NCBI GenBank assembly: GCA_904420235.1
Contig: CAJFUS010000035.1
Location: 1-14,917 of the forward strand
Origin: Candidatus Neoanaerotignum tabaqchaliae
Lineage (GTDB): Bacteria > Bacillota > Clostridia > Lachnospirales > Anaerotignaceae
DNA: 14,917 nt
Reading direction: 5' to 3'
Below are positions 7,473 to 14,759 of the stretch, piece by piece; the first letter of the stretch is position 1, and every line of letters starts with the position of its first letter. Both the position numbers and the translations under genes were made by a program. The notes below the pieces were generated by a model. The model saw only the letters and a program-made list of their open reading frames with translations. It did no database searches and was not told where the DNA came from.

Positions 7473-7518
7473 AAAAAATCATCCTTCCTGAACAATTATA
7501 TTTTATATTTTTAGGCGG

Positions 7519-8778
7519 TTATTTTACCGAATTTAAAAATTCCGCTATACCGTCAATATTAACATTAATATTTTCGCCTGTTTCCATATTTTTCACAGCA
7601 ACGGCGCCTTTTTCGATTTCCTCATCTCCAAGTATGGCCGAGTAAGCCGCGCCTATTTTGTTGGCATATTTCATTTGAGCCTTAACACTTCTTCCAACAG
7701 TATCACATTCGGCTTTAATGCCATGCTTTCTGAGGGAATAGACGACGGCTTGGGATTTTATAAATCCCCTTTGTCCTATTGAGCCTATAAAAATGTCCCT
7801 GTATGGCTTTGGCCTATCGCTTCCGTTTTGGGCCTGAAGCGTAAGTATAAGTCTTTCCATTCCAAGTCCAAAACCAACGGCTCCAGTTTTGGGGCCTCCG
7901 CATTCCTCAATCAAGTTATCATATCTTCCACCGCCGCATACTGTGCTTTGAGCACCTATACTTGTTGTAACAAACTCAAAAACCGTTCTTGTATAATAAT
8001 CAAGACCTCTTACAATCTGTGGGTCAACAGTGTATTTTATACCCATTTGGTTAAGCATTTCCTTAAGAGTTTCAAAATGCTCTCTGCACTCTGGGCCAAG
8101 ACAGTCAAGTATAGACGGGGCTCCTGATATAATTTTCTTGCAGCCTTCCTCTTTGCAGTCCAGCACTCGAAGCGGGTTTTTCTCATATCTTGCCTTGCAT
8201 TCCCTGCAAAGCCCGTTAAGGTTTTCACCTATAAACTCCCTTAAGGCCTTATTATATTTAGCCCTGCACTCCGGACCTCCAAGGCTGTTAATTCTAAGCT
8301 CAATATCCTTCACGCCAAGCTTTTTAATAAGATGCTCCGCCACTGATATAACTTCGGCGTCAAGGGCCGGAGAATATGAGCCAAACATCTCTATGCCAAA
8401 CTGATTAAACTGCCTTTGGCGTCCGGCCTGTGTGTTTTCATACCTGAATGTAGGGGATATATAAAACATTTTAACCGGCTGCGGGTCGTTGAACATTCCA
8501 TGCTCAATATAGGCTCTGGCAACACCGGCTGTGCTTTCCGGCTTTAAGGTAATGCTTCTGCCGGCCTTGTCGTCAAAAGTATACATTTCCTTCTGCACAA
8601 TATCCGTTGTGTCTCCTACGCTTCTTAAAAAAAGCTCTGTGTGCTCAAATATAGGCGTCCTTATCTCGCCTATGCCGAAATCTTCGCATATGCCGCGTAT
8701 TTGATTTTCTATGTCGTGCCATATGGGCATTTCGTTTCCATAAATATCCTTGGTTCCCTTTGGCGCTTTAGTGAGCAT
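7519..8778 (-). CDS. hisS: Histidyl-tRNA synthetase
   Basis: A 419-residue class II synthetase. Motif 1 is in the N-terminal region, and motif 2 is FRYENTQAGRQRQFNQ (111-126). The HisRS-specific loop is RGLDYYTRTVFEF (257-269), motif 3 is GAVGFGLGMERL (299-310), and a C-terminal anticodon-binding domain runs from about 328. Cysteines 191, 194, 208 and 213 in the insertion could bind a metal. Full length and intact motifs argue against the regulatory paralogue HisZ. Two in-frame ATGs lie at 8793 and 8784. The ATG at 8778 is preferred because GGAGG is 8 bases upstream, whereas the other starts overlap or crowd that site. It is preceded by a T-box leader and followed by ilvE. Confidence 0.97.
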   Translation of the reverse strand: MLTKAPKGTKDIYGNEMPIWHDIENQIRGICEDFGIGEIRTPIFEHTELFLRSVGDTTDIVQKEMYTFDDKAGRSITLKPESTAGVARAYIEHGMFNDPQPVKMFYISPTFRYENTQAGRQRQFNQFGIEMFGSYSPALDAEVISVAEHLIKKLGVKDIELRINSLGGPECRAKYNKALREFIGENLNGLCRECKARYEKNPLRVLDCKEEGCKKIISGAPSILDCLGPECREHFETLKEMLNQMGIKYTVDPQIVRGLDYYTRTVFEFVTTSIGAQSTVCGGGRYDNLIEECGGPKTGAVGFGLGMERLILTLQAQNGSDRPKPYRDIFIGSIGQRGFIKSQAVVYSLRKHGIKAECDTVGRSVKAQMKYANKIGAAYSAILGDEEIEKGAVAVKNMETGENINVNIDGIAEFLNSVK

Positions 8779-8795
8779 ATACATTACCTCCATAT

Positions 8796-8831
8796 AAAAA
8801 CAAAGAGCTTTCGTTCAAAGGACGAAAGCTC
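8796..8831 (-). terminator. T-box attenuator terminator before hisS
   Basis: On the minus strand GAGCTTTCGT (8822-8831) and ACGAAAGCTC (8805-8814) form a perfect 10-bp stem with a 7-base loop, followed by TTTGTTTTT. The 5' arm begins at the last base of the T-box sequence, so terminator and antiterminator are mutually exclusive. Confidence 0.93.
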
Positions 8832-9061
8832 GCGGTACCACCTTAATTTTTTCAATATAAAAAATAATTGAAAACTCTTTATAAGTCTTTAACGGAACAA
8901 CCCGCCCGCACCTACACATTTTAAAAACTTTAGTGCGGAAACTCCCAAGCTACCTTCATCGGCTCATATCCTAAAAGGCCTTTCAGCTTGTAAGCCTTTC
9001 TCTCTTTCGGCAGTATTCCGACTACTCCTCTTGTTCACTGTTTTTATCTTTTGAAATGTTG
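8796..9061 (-). promoter_or_regulatory. T-box leader (tRNA-sensing riboswitch) of hisS-ilvE
   Basis: On the minus strand all classic T-box landmarks occur in order: AGTA box (9023-9026), AG box AGAGAG (9000-9005), GNUG box GCTG (8984-8987), F box CCGTTA (8890-8895) and T-box AGGTGGTACCGCG (8831-8843), then a terminator. Stem I can be drawn with CAAG/CTTG below and GTCGG/CCGAT above the specifier loop, and a further hairpin CCGCAC/GTGCGG lies beyond it. Uncharged tRNA binding stabilises the antiterminator and allows read-through. The loop strand opposite AGTA reads GAAGGTAG (8949-8956), which offers GTA (Val) or GGT (Gly) as specifier but no CAC or CAT. The tRNA-end bulge is TGGT, which pairs with an A (or wobble G) discriminator, not the C73 of tRNA-His. 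Confidence 0.93.
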
Positions 9062-9067
9062 TATTTT

Positions 9068-9096
9068 ATTCTAATAACTCATTTTTAATTTGTCAA
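9068..9096 (-). promoter_or_regulatory. Promoter of the T-box-hisS-ilvE unit
   Basis: On the minus strand TTGACA (9091-9096), a 17-base spacer and TAGAAT (9068-9073) give a predicted start near 9061, just upstream of T-box stem I. It lies 9 bases past the end of hemZ. I see no terminator between hemZ and this promoter, so some read-through from the rel operon is possible. Confidence 0.85.
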
Positions 9097-9104
9097 TAGT
9101 ATTT

Positions 9105-10553
9105 TTAAAATTTTTTATCAATAAAAGCCGCACGCTTTCTTTCAATCATTTCGTCAATGCGAGCCAAATAGTCGTCAACACTCTTCACATTAAAAACACG
9201 GGAAATCTCATTTTTCATTGGATTATAAAGCTTTGTGGCTCCTCCGGCGCCCATGGCTATAACCGACTGCCTCTCTTCCATAATCTCCACGTTATAAACG
9301 CTTTCAAATCCATCTTTTGCATATCCCACATTTTCAAAATTTCCCAGCATAGCTTTTTGCCTATACATGTAGTATGGCTTAAGTTCTATTTTTTCTGCAT
9401 AGTTTGATGAAATCTCTATCATGCACTCCATTTCCTCAGCCGCCGTTAAACCATAGTCATTTATGGTTTCCTTAAGTCTTGAGGCCCGTTTAACAGCTAA
9501 TGTATGAACTGTTATACTTTCCGGCGAAAGTTTCTCAAGCTGAATCATAGTATTTTCAACATCAGATGTTTTTTCATCTGGAAGTCCAAGAATAATGTCC
9601 ATATTTATGTTTTCAAAACCATTTTCCCGAGCCATAAAAAATGCCCGCCTTATGTCGTCAACGCTGTGCCTCCGACCTATAATATCAAGGGTTTTCTGAT
9701 TCATTGTTTGAGGATTTATGGATATGCGGCTTACAAACGAGTCTTTCATAGCTTTAAGTTTGTCCGGCGTTATTGTATCCGGTCTTCCCGCTTCAACAGT
9801 AAACTCACCAACATTTTTAACATCAAAATTTTCAGCCACATGTTCCATAAAAACAGCAAACTGCTCGTCAGAAAGAGACGTAGGCGTTCCGCCGCCTATG
9901 TATAAAGACCTTATATTTCTCCCTTTAACAGCCTCCGATACAAATTTCATTTCAATAGCCAGCTTTTCAATATACTCATCGGCCTTTTTAGCGTATATAT
10001 CTATGGGATATGACGTAAACGAACAATAAAGGCATCTCGTGGGACAAAACGGTATGCCTATATAAAGGCTTATGTCATTGGGGCCATTTAAATCAAGTAT
10101 CTTCCTTTCAGCCTTATACACATTAAGAGCCAAGGCCGCCTTTTGATAAGACGTTTTATAGCCTTCAGTAAAATATTTAATTATATCCTCATCGTTCATT
10201 CCGGCCTCAAGCAGCTCTCCGGCGGTTTTTGCCGGCCTTACGCCGGTAATCATTCCCCATTTTGGCACGTATCCGGTGTATTCAGAAAGCATATTGTAAA
10301 TAGGCTCTTTTATAAATCGCTTTTTTTCCCTTTCACTGAAATTTTGCGGAACTTCAATGGAATTTGAACATACCTCAACACCGTTTTCAAAAAACGCAGC
10401 CTCACTTTTACCATTTTTAAATACGCTTTTTACAGCCATTCCGCTATCAGGTATATTATCAACCGGATAGTAATGCTTATTTGGGAAAAATATCTGTATG
10501 GCCGTTTGAACTTCATAGGCCATATCATGGCCTTCCATAACAAAGCTAATCAT
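9105..10553 (-). CDS. hemZ: HemZ-type radical SAM coproporphyrinogen dehydrogenase
   Basis: The 482-residue protein carries the radical SAM cluster motif CPTRCLYC (C170, C174, C177), the SAM-binding GGGTP (220-224), and the HemN-family segment around SRISINPQTMN. An extra N-terminal domain of about 160 residues and the motif TVHTLAVKRAS are typical of HemZ rather than HemN/HemW. HemZ is described as an oxygen-independent coproporphyrinogen III oxidase in Bacillus, but the activity of clostridial members is less certain and no heme genes are nearby. The ATG at 10553 has only a weak site (AAAAAG), 7 bases after the upstream stop. GGAAGG precedes a later ATG at 10523, but N-terminal similarity to HemZ (the EGHD region) supports the longer form. 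Confidence 0.92.
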   Translation of the reverse strand: MISFVMEGHDMAYEVQTAIQIFFPNKHYYPVDNIPDSGMAVKSVFKNGKSEAAFFENGVEVCSNSIEVPQNFSEREKKRFIKEPIYNMLSEYTGYVPKWGMITGVRPAKTAGELLEAGMNDEDIIKYFTEGYKTSYQKAALALNVYKAERKILDLNGPNDISLYIGIPFCPTRCLYCSFTSYPIDIYAKKADEYIEKLAIEMKFVSEAVKGRNIRSLYIGGGTPTSLSDEQFAVFMEHVAENFDVKNVGEFTVEAGRPDTITPDKLKAMKDSFVSRISINPQTMNQKTLDIIGRRHSVDDIRRAFFMARENGFENINMDIILGLPDEKTSDVENTMIQLEKLSPESITVHTLAVKRASRLKETINDYGLTAAEEMECMIEISSNYAEKIELKPYYMYRQKAMLGNFENVGYAKDGFESVYNVEIMEERQSVIAMGAGGATKLYNPMKNEISRVFNVKSVDDYLARIDEMIERKRAAFIDKKF

Positions 10554-10560
10554 CTTTTTA

Positions 10561-11223
10561 TCAGCCCTTCACAAAGGGATTAAATTTCTTTTCAAAGCCT
10601 ATGTTCGATTTTTGTCCATGTCCCGGGCAAACAGTTGTATTATCAGGCAAAGTATAAAGCTTGGTTCTTATTGAGTTAAGTAGTCTAAATGTGTTCTCAT
10701 CAGAAGGATACCCCATTCCGTCTTTCATTGGCGGGTTAGGAAAATCGGTTCTTCCAACAGAAGCGTAAAAAAGTGTATCTCCCGAGAAAACAACGCTGTT
10801 TTCGGCGTCGTAATAGCATACTCCGCCTTGAGTATGTCCCGGAGTATGAAGAACCTTTAATGTACAGTTATTAAATTTATACTCATCGTTGTCATTAAGC
10901 TCTATATCAACTTTCACGGCTCCGCTTCCACCCATCATTTGAGAAAAGCTTATCATTTCGTCCTCTATAACCGAAACCTCCCATTTATGGGCCGCTATGG
11001 GAACATTATATCTGTTTTTAACAGCGTTTGCCGCCCCTGTGTGGTCTCCATGGCCGTGGGTAAGCAAAACGGCTTTTAAGTTAATGCCGTTTTCGTCTAT
11101 AATTTTAAATATAGCGTTTGGGTCGGCGCCAGGGTCTATAACAACGCCTTCCTTCGTATTTTCATCAAAGTATATATACACATTCTGGTCCATGCTTCTT
11201 ACAACATGCTGCAAAAGTTTCAT
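10561..11223 (-). CDS. Metallo-beta-lactamase fold hydrolase, glyoxalase II-like
   Basis: A 220-residue protein with the complete metal site of the glyoxalase II-type family. THGHGDH contributes H56, H58, D60 and H61; H130 is in TPGHT, D149 in SGDT and H202 in PGHG. The fold usually binds two metal ions and hydrolyses thioesters such as S-lactoylglutathione, or other substrates. The glutathione-binding C-terminal domain of true glyoxalase II is missing, so the substrate is unknown. It resembles Bacillus YqgX-type proteins. GAGGAGG lies 7 bases before the ATG. It lies 12 bases after dtd and 7 bases before hemZ in the rel operon, a placement that is common in clostridia but whose functional reason is unclear. 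Confidence 0.92.
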   Translation of the reverse strand: MKLLQHVVRSMDQNVYIYFDENTKEGVVIDPGADPNAIFKIIDENGINLKAVLLTHGHGDHTGAANAVKNRYNVPIAAHKWEVSVIEDEMISFSQMMGGSGAVKVDIELNDNDEYKFNNCTLKVLHTPGHTQGGVCYYDAENSVVFSGDTLFYASVGRTDFPNPPMKDGMGYPSDENTFRLLNSIRTKLYTLPDNTTVCPGHGQKSNIGFEKKFNPFVKG

Positions 11224-11235
11224 TAAAACTCCTCC

Positions 11236-11688
11236 TCAAAAATTTTTATGGCTGTCAAGAAGAATAGTAACAGGCCCGTCATTTAAAAGCTCAACTTTCA
11301 TGTCAGCCTGAAAAATTCCAAACTCAACTTTTTTAACATCAATTTGTGACGCCTTTTCCTTAAGCCTGTCAAACATATCAGCCGCTTTTTCCGGCTGCGC
11401 CGCGTTTGAGTATCCCGGCCTTCTTCCTTGGCGGGCGTCTCCGTAAAGCGTAAAGTTGGGCACTATAAGAAGCCCGCCGCCTATATCCTTAACCGAAAGA
11501 TTCATTTTATCATTCTCATCGGTAAATATCCTAAGGTTAGATATTTTATCAAGTATATAGTCCATATCCTTTTCAGTATCGTCAGGTCCAAAGCCTACAA
11601 GAGCCATTATTCCCTTTGAAATCTCGCCTACTATTTTTCCTTCCACATTAACGCTGGCATAGCCGCACCTTTGAACCACAGCCCTCAT
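11236..11688 (-). CDS. dtd: D-aminoacyl-tRNA deacylase (DTD)
   Basis: The 150-residue protein has the standard DTD length and the family core: MRAVVQR at the N-terminus, FTLYGDARQGRRP (79-91), and the NDGPVT motif near the C-terminus. DTD removes D-amino acids, and glycine from tRNA-Ala, from mischarged tRNAs, protecting translation. In most DTDs the first active-site motif is SQxTLY; here the matching residues 77-78 are Pro-Asn (VPNFTLYG). The reading GTG CCC AAC TTT ACG is unambiguous in the sequence. GAGGTGA lies about 6 bases before the ATG. The gene follows rel by 15 bases, an arrangement found in many Firmicutes. Function as DTD is likely, with some caution from the changed motif. Confidence 0.95.
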   Translation of the reverse strand: MRAVVQRCGYASVNVEGKIVGEISKGIMALVGFGPDDTEKDMDYILDKISNLRIFTDENDKMNLSVKDIGGGLLIVPNFTLYGDARQGRRPGYSNAAQPEKAADMFDRLKEKASQIDVKKVEFGIFQADMKVELLNDGPVTILLDSHKNF

Positions 11689-11703
11689 TAAAAATCACCT
11701 CTG

Positions 11704-13932
11704 TCAGCTTGTAACCCTTTCTATTTCGTCAACTCCTGTTATGTTTTTGAGCTTAACGCATATTTTCTCAAGCTGGTCTTTGTTTACTATGTCAACGGCT
11801 ATGTCAACAATAGCCGTTCCCCCTTTAACGCTTCTGGCGCTCATGGCCTTAACATGAAGTCCCTCGTCATTAAGCACTTTTGAAACATCAAACACAAGTC
11901 CCATTCTATCTTCACACACAAGCCTAAGCTCCGCCGTATAAGACGCAAATGAGGCAGTTTCAGCACTGCTGTCCCACTCGGCATCAATAAGCCTGTGGCG
12001 TTCTATCTCGTCAAGATTTATTATGTTAATACAGTCCGTTCTGTGTATTGAAACGCCTCTGCCTCTCGTAACAAAGCCTATAATTTCGTCGCCAGGCACA
12101 GGATTACAGCAATGTGAAAACCTTACCGAAACGTCCCCAATGCCTTTTATAATAACTCCGTTGCCTTTTTTGTGTTTCCCATTTTGAGGCTTTTGAGAGC
12201 TTTCTTTCATATTTTGAATTATCTGCTCAACGGACTGATTTTTCTTTTCCTCTTTCTTTAACTCTTCAATAAGCCTGTTTACAACTTGGCCTTCCTTAAT
12301 ACCGCCGTATCCAACAGATGAGCATAATGTATCAAAGTTTTTAGAGGCAAAGCGGCGGCATACCACATCAAGCCATTCCGGCTTTAAAAGGTCGTTTATG
12401 TTATAGCCTTTTTTCTTGGCGTCTGCCGTTATAAGCTCTCTGCCCTTTATTATATTTTCCTCTTTAAGCTCTTTTTTAAACCACTGATTTATTTTGGTTC
12501 TGGCTTGGGAACTTTTAACAAGATTAAGCCAGTCGCGGCTTGGTCCATTTGAGTTTTGACTTGTTATAATTTCTACACGGTCGCCGTTTTTAATCTGATA
12601 ATCAAATGTAACTATTTTCCCGTTAACCCTTGCGCCAACCATTTTGTTGCCTACCGCCGAGTGAATCATATAGGCAAAATCTATTGGAGTTGAGCCTGCC
12701 GGCATATTTATAACATCGCCCTGCGGCGTAAAAGCGTATATTCTGTCGTTGTATATGTTAAGCTCGGTTTTAACCGTGTCCATAAACTCCTTGTTGTCGC
12801 TCATGTTTTGCTGCCACTCAAGTATCTGCCTAAGCCAAGCCAGCTTTTTTTCTTCTTTGGCAGTTGTAAGACCTTTGTTGCCTTCCTTATATTTCCAGTG
12901 TGCTGCGATACCATATTCAGATGTGCGGTGCATGTCAAATGTTCTTATTTGTATCTCAAATGGCTCGCCGTTAGGCCCTATAAGGGTATTGTGGAGGGAC
13001 TGATACATATTGGGCTTCGGCATGGCTATATAGTCCTTAAACCTTCCCGGCATAGGCTTATACATATCATGCACTATTCCAAGAACAGCATAGCAGTCGC
13101 CTACTGTTTCAACAATGGCCCTTACGGCAAAAAGGTCGTATATCTGGTCGAAAGTTTTGTGCTGGTTGTGCATTTTTTTAAATATGCTGAACATGTGCTT
13201 GTTGCGGCCATATACCTTTCCCTTTATCCCGTTTTCCTCCATTTTTTCCGAAAGGGCTTTAACAATGCTGTTTACATAAGTAAGACATTCCTCTTTTTTC
13301 ATTTCTATCTTTTCAAAAAGACTTTCGTATTCTTCCGGATAAAGATATTTAAAGCACAGGTCCTCCAGTTCAGTTTTAATTTTGGCTATACCAAGCCTAT
13401 CTGCCAAAGGTGCGTATATGTCAAGAGTTTCCTTTGCCTTTTCCCTTTGCTTGGCCTCAGTCATATAATTAAGTGTACGCATATTATGAAGCCTGTCCGC
13501 CAGTTTTATAAGAAGCACTCTTATATCTTTGGCCATAGCCATAAACATTTTTCTGAAATTCTCGGCCTGTATTTCTTCTTTTGATATTGAAACAGAATAT
13601 GACAAACGTCCCAATTTTGTTACGCCGTCAACAAGATTAGCAACCTCGTCGCCGAATATTCTCTCTATGTCCTCATAGGTAAATGGAGTATCTTCTATTG
13701 TGTCATGCAGCATTCCGGCTATTATAGTTTCCATATCCATCTCAAGCTCTGCCAGTATATAGGCAACCTTAAGCGGGTGTATTATATATGGCTCGCCTGA
13801 TTTTCTAAGCTGATTTTTATGAGCCGATACGGCAAAATTAAAGGCGTTGTCAAGCCTGCTGTAATCCTTAGTAGGGTGATAAAGAGAAATTCTGTCCGTT
13901 AACTGTTTATATAATTCATTTTCAATCGACAT
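11704..13932 (-). CDS. rel: Bifunctional (p)ppGpp synthetase/hydrolase Rel
   Basis: The 742-residue protein has all Rel/SpoT domains. The HD hydrolase domain (about 25-180) keeps H52, H76-D77 and D146. The synthetase domain (about 230-350) has YGRNKHM (241-247), YDLFAVR (265-271) and FEIQIR (325-330). TGS (about 395-455), a conserved-cysteine region with HCCNP (607-611), and a C-terminal ACT domain (about 663-742) follow. RFKD (297-300) is the form found in bifunctional Rel rather than synthetase-only RelA. It binds stalled ribosomes, makes (p)ppGpp on amino acid starvation and degrades it otherwise. The ATG at 13932 is preferred: AAGGG is 8 bases upstream and the protein start matches the family. 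An in-frame GTG at 13998 lies among the promoter -10 boxes. It heads the rel-dtd-MBL-hemZ operon. Confidence 0.98.
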   Translation of the reverse strand: MSIENELYKQLTDRISLYHPTKDYSRLDNAFNFAVSAHKNQLRKSGEPYIIHPLKVAYILAELEMDMETIIAGMLHDTIEDTPFTYEDIERIFGDEVANLVDGVTKLGRLSYSVSISKEEIQAENFRKMFMAMAKDIRVLLIKLADRLHNMRTLNYMTEAKQREKAKETLDIYAPLADRLGIAKIKTELEDLCFKYLYPEEYESLFEKIEMKKEECLTYVNSIVKALSEKMEENGIKGKVYGRNKHMFSIFKKMHNQHKTFDQIYDLFAVRAIVETVGDCYAVLGIVHDMYKPMPGRFKDYIAMPKPNMYQSLHNTLIGPNGEPFEIQIRTFDMHRTSEYGIAAHWKYKEGNKGLTTAKEEKKLAWLRQILEWQQNMSDNKEFMDTVKTELNIYNDRIYAFTPQGDVINMPAGSTPIDFAYMIHSAVGNKMVGARVNGKIVTFDYQIKNGDRVEIITSQNSNGPSRDWLNLVKSSQARTKINQWFKKELKEENIIKGRELITADAKKKGYNINDLLKPEWLDVVCRRFASKNFDTLCSSVGYGGIKEGQVVNRLIEELKKEEKKNQSVEQIIQNMKESSQKPQNGKHKKGNGVIIKGIGDVSVRFSHCCNPVPGDEIIGFVTRGRGVSIHRTDCINIINLDEIERHRLIDAEWDSSAETASFASYTAELRLVCEDRMGLVFDVSKVLNDEGLHVKAMSARSVKGGTAIVDIAVDIVNKDQLEKICVKLKNITGVDEIERVTS

Positions 13933-13988
13933 AAAACCATCCCTTTTCTCCCGGCGCAGCCAGCCCTTGCCGGATAAAATAATTAAGT

Positions 13989-14027
13989 AGTATAGCACAT
14001 TATATTTTAAAAAACTCTTTATGGGAA
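13989..14027 (-). promoter_or_regulatory. Possible proximal promoter of rel
   Basis: On the minus strand a perfect TATAAT (13999-14004) has TTCCCA (14022-14027, 4/6) 17 bases upstream. A second box, TATACT (13989-13994), lies 4 bases further on but has no good partner. Its position just past a terminator fits a separate rel promoter. Confidence 0.45.
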
Positions 14028-14036
14028 GTTTAAAAT

Positions 14037-14073
14037 AAAAAAATCCCTCTTAAAAACCTTTGTTAAAGGGGAT
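14037..14073 (-). terminator. Terminator of a short transcript upstream of rel
   Basis: On the minus strand ATCCCCTTTAA (14063-14073) pairs with TTAAGAGGGAT (14043-14053) with one mismatch and one G-T pair. The loop has 9 bases and six T follow (14037-14042). An inner alternative hairpin CCTTT-AAC-AAAGG followed by TTTTT uses the same bases. The hairpin has no T run on the plus strand, so it acts leftward. Confidence 0.6.
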
Positions 14074-14112
14074 AGCTTTTACTACTGTCATTCAATAAAT
14101 AGTATAAAAATA

Positions 14113-14141
14113 ATTATAATTTACATATCGCTTATTTTCAA
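14113..14141 (-). promoter_or_regulatory. Promoter of a short leader or small RNA ahead of rel
   Basis: On the minus strand TTGAAA (14136-14141), a 17-base spacer and TATAAT (14113-14118) match sigma-A consensus at 11 of 12 positions. The predicted start near 14106 lies about 70 bases before the terminator at 14037-14073. Confidence 0.65.
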
Positions 14142-14273
14142 GTAAAGACAAAGCAAAATATTTTAAAACAGCAAATAATTTATTGTTTTTAATCAGTTAA
14201 CACTGCCTTTTAAGTTGTAAGAGCATTAACATAATGATAATATATATTAAAAACCGCTGGGATTGATTAAACC

Positions 14274-14675
14274 ATGAAAAATATATATGCAAAAATTGCG
14301 TCATACACAATATTAGCCGTAATATTCATAATTGTAATCTCATTTTTATCCGCTATAGGCGGAGTTATAATGGGCGTATTCGGCTTCAAATACAAGTCCT
14401 TTAAAAGCATTGTTTTATTTTTTGTTTTTTCCGGCATATTGGGTTTCCCAATGGAGGTTTTGTCAAAAGCCATTCCAAAGTCCCTTTTAAAAATGGGGTT
14501 TATAAATAAAAAGCCGGCAATAGCTCTTTTTATGCTTCTTGACGCCTCGTCATCAGCGCTGGCAATGACAGTCGTTGATTTTTTTATGACAAGCGTTTCG
14601 GCCTCGGATATATCAATAATTATAATATCAATAATACTCGCCCTTTTCTCTCTTGACGGTTTTGACAAAACATAA
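14274..14675 (+). CDS. Small integral membrane protein, possibly YrvL-like
   Basis: A 133-residue hydrophobic protein with predicted membrane segments near residues 8-36, 45-60, 82-103 and 113-127. The segment from GFKYKSFKS (37-45) to GFPMEVLSKAIPK (57-69) resembles, from memory, the YrvL family (Bacillus YrvL, a regulator linked to oxalate decarboxylase expression). I could not confirm this by search. The ATG at 14274 has only a weak ribosome site (GGGA about 11 bases upstream). It is transcribed away from rel and toward the TtcA-like gene, which has its own promoter. The reverse strand of this gene is also open for 145 codons, but that reading gives a low-quality product without a start site. 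Confidence 0.7.
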   Translation: MKNIYAKIASYTILAVIFIIVISFLSAIGGVIMGVFGFKYKSFKSIVLFFVFSGILGFPMEVLSKAIPKSLLKMGFINKKPAIALFMLLDASSSALAMTVVDFFMTSVSASDISIIIISIILALFSLDGFDKT

Positions 14676-14691
14676 AAAGCATTTAATCCCT

Positions 14692-14721
14692 TTGACGCGG
14701 ACAATTTAAAGCATATATAAT
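14692..14721 (+). promoter_or_regulatory. Promoter of the TtcA-like gene
   Basis: TTGACG (14692-14697, 5/6), an 18-base spacer and TATAAT (14716-14721, 6/6) precede the ribosome site GGAGG (14744-14748) and the ATG at 14760. The predicted start is near 14728. Confidence 0.75.
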
Positions 14722-14759
14722 TATTACAGAAATTTAAAATTACGGAGGAAAAATAAAAA

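Larger units (their letters stand above)
13933..14273. other. Intergenic region between rel and the plus-strand membrane protein
   Basis: This 341-base stretch holds, read leftward, a strong promoter (14113-14141), about 70 transcribed bases ending in a terminator (14037-14073), and then a second possible promoter next to rel. The part from 14142 to 14273 is AT-rich; it should contain the promoter of the rightward gene, but I see only weak candidates there (TTGTAA and TAATAT 17 bases apart near 14215-14243). Confidence 0.6.

Noticed and set aside
7519..8778. HisZ (regulatory paralogue of HisRS)
   Set aside because: All class II motifs, the HisRS-specific loop and the C-terminal anticodon domain are intact, and no other histidine biosynthesis gene is nearby.
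12808..13584. 258-codon open frame on the plus strand
   Set aside because: Antisense to the conserved catalytic domains of rel, no start signal, no recognisable domain.
14267..14704. 145-codon minus-strand frame opposite the small membrane protein
   Set aside because: The plus-strand product has coherent membrane segments; the reverse product is low-complexity Ile/Lys/Asp sequence and spans the next gene's -35 box.
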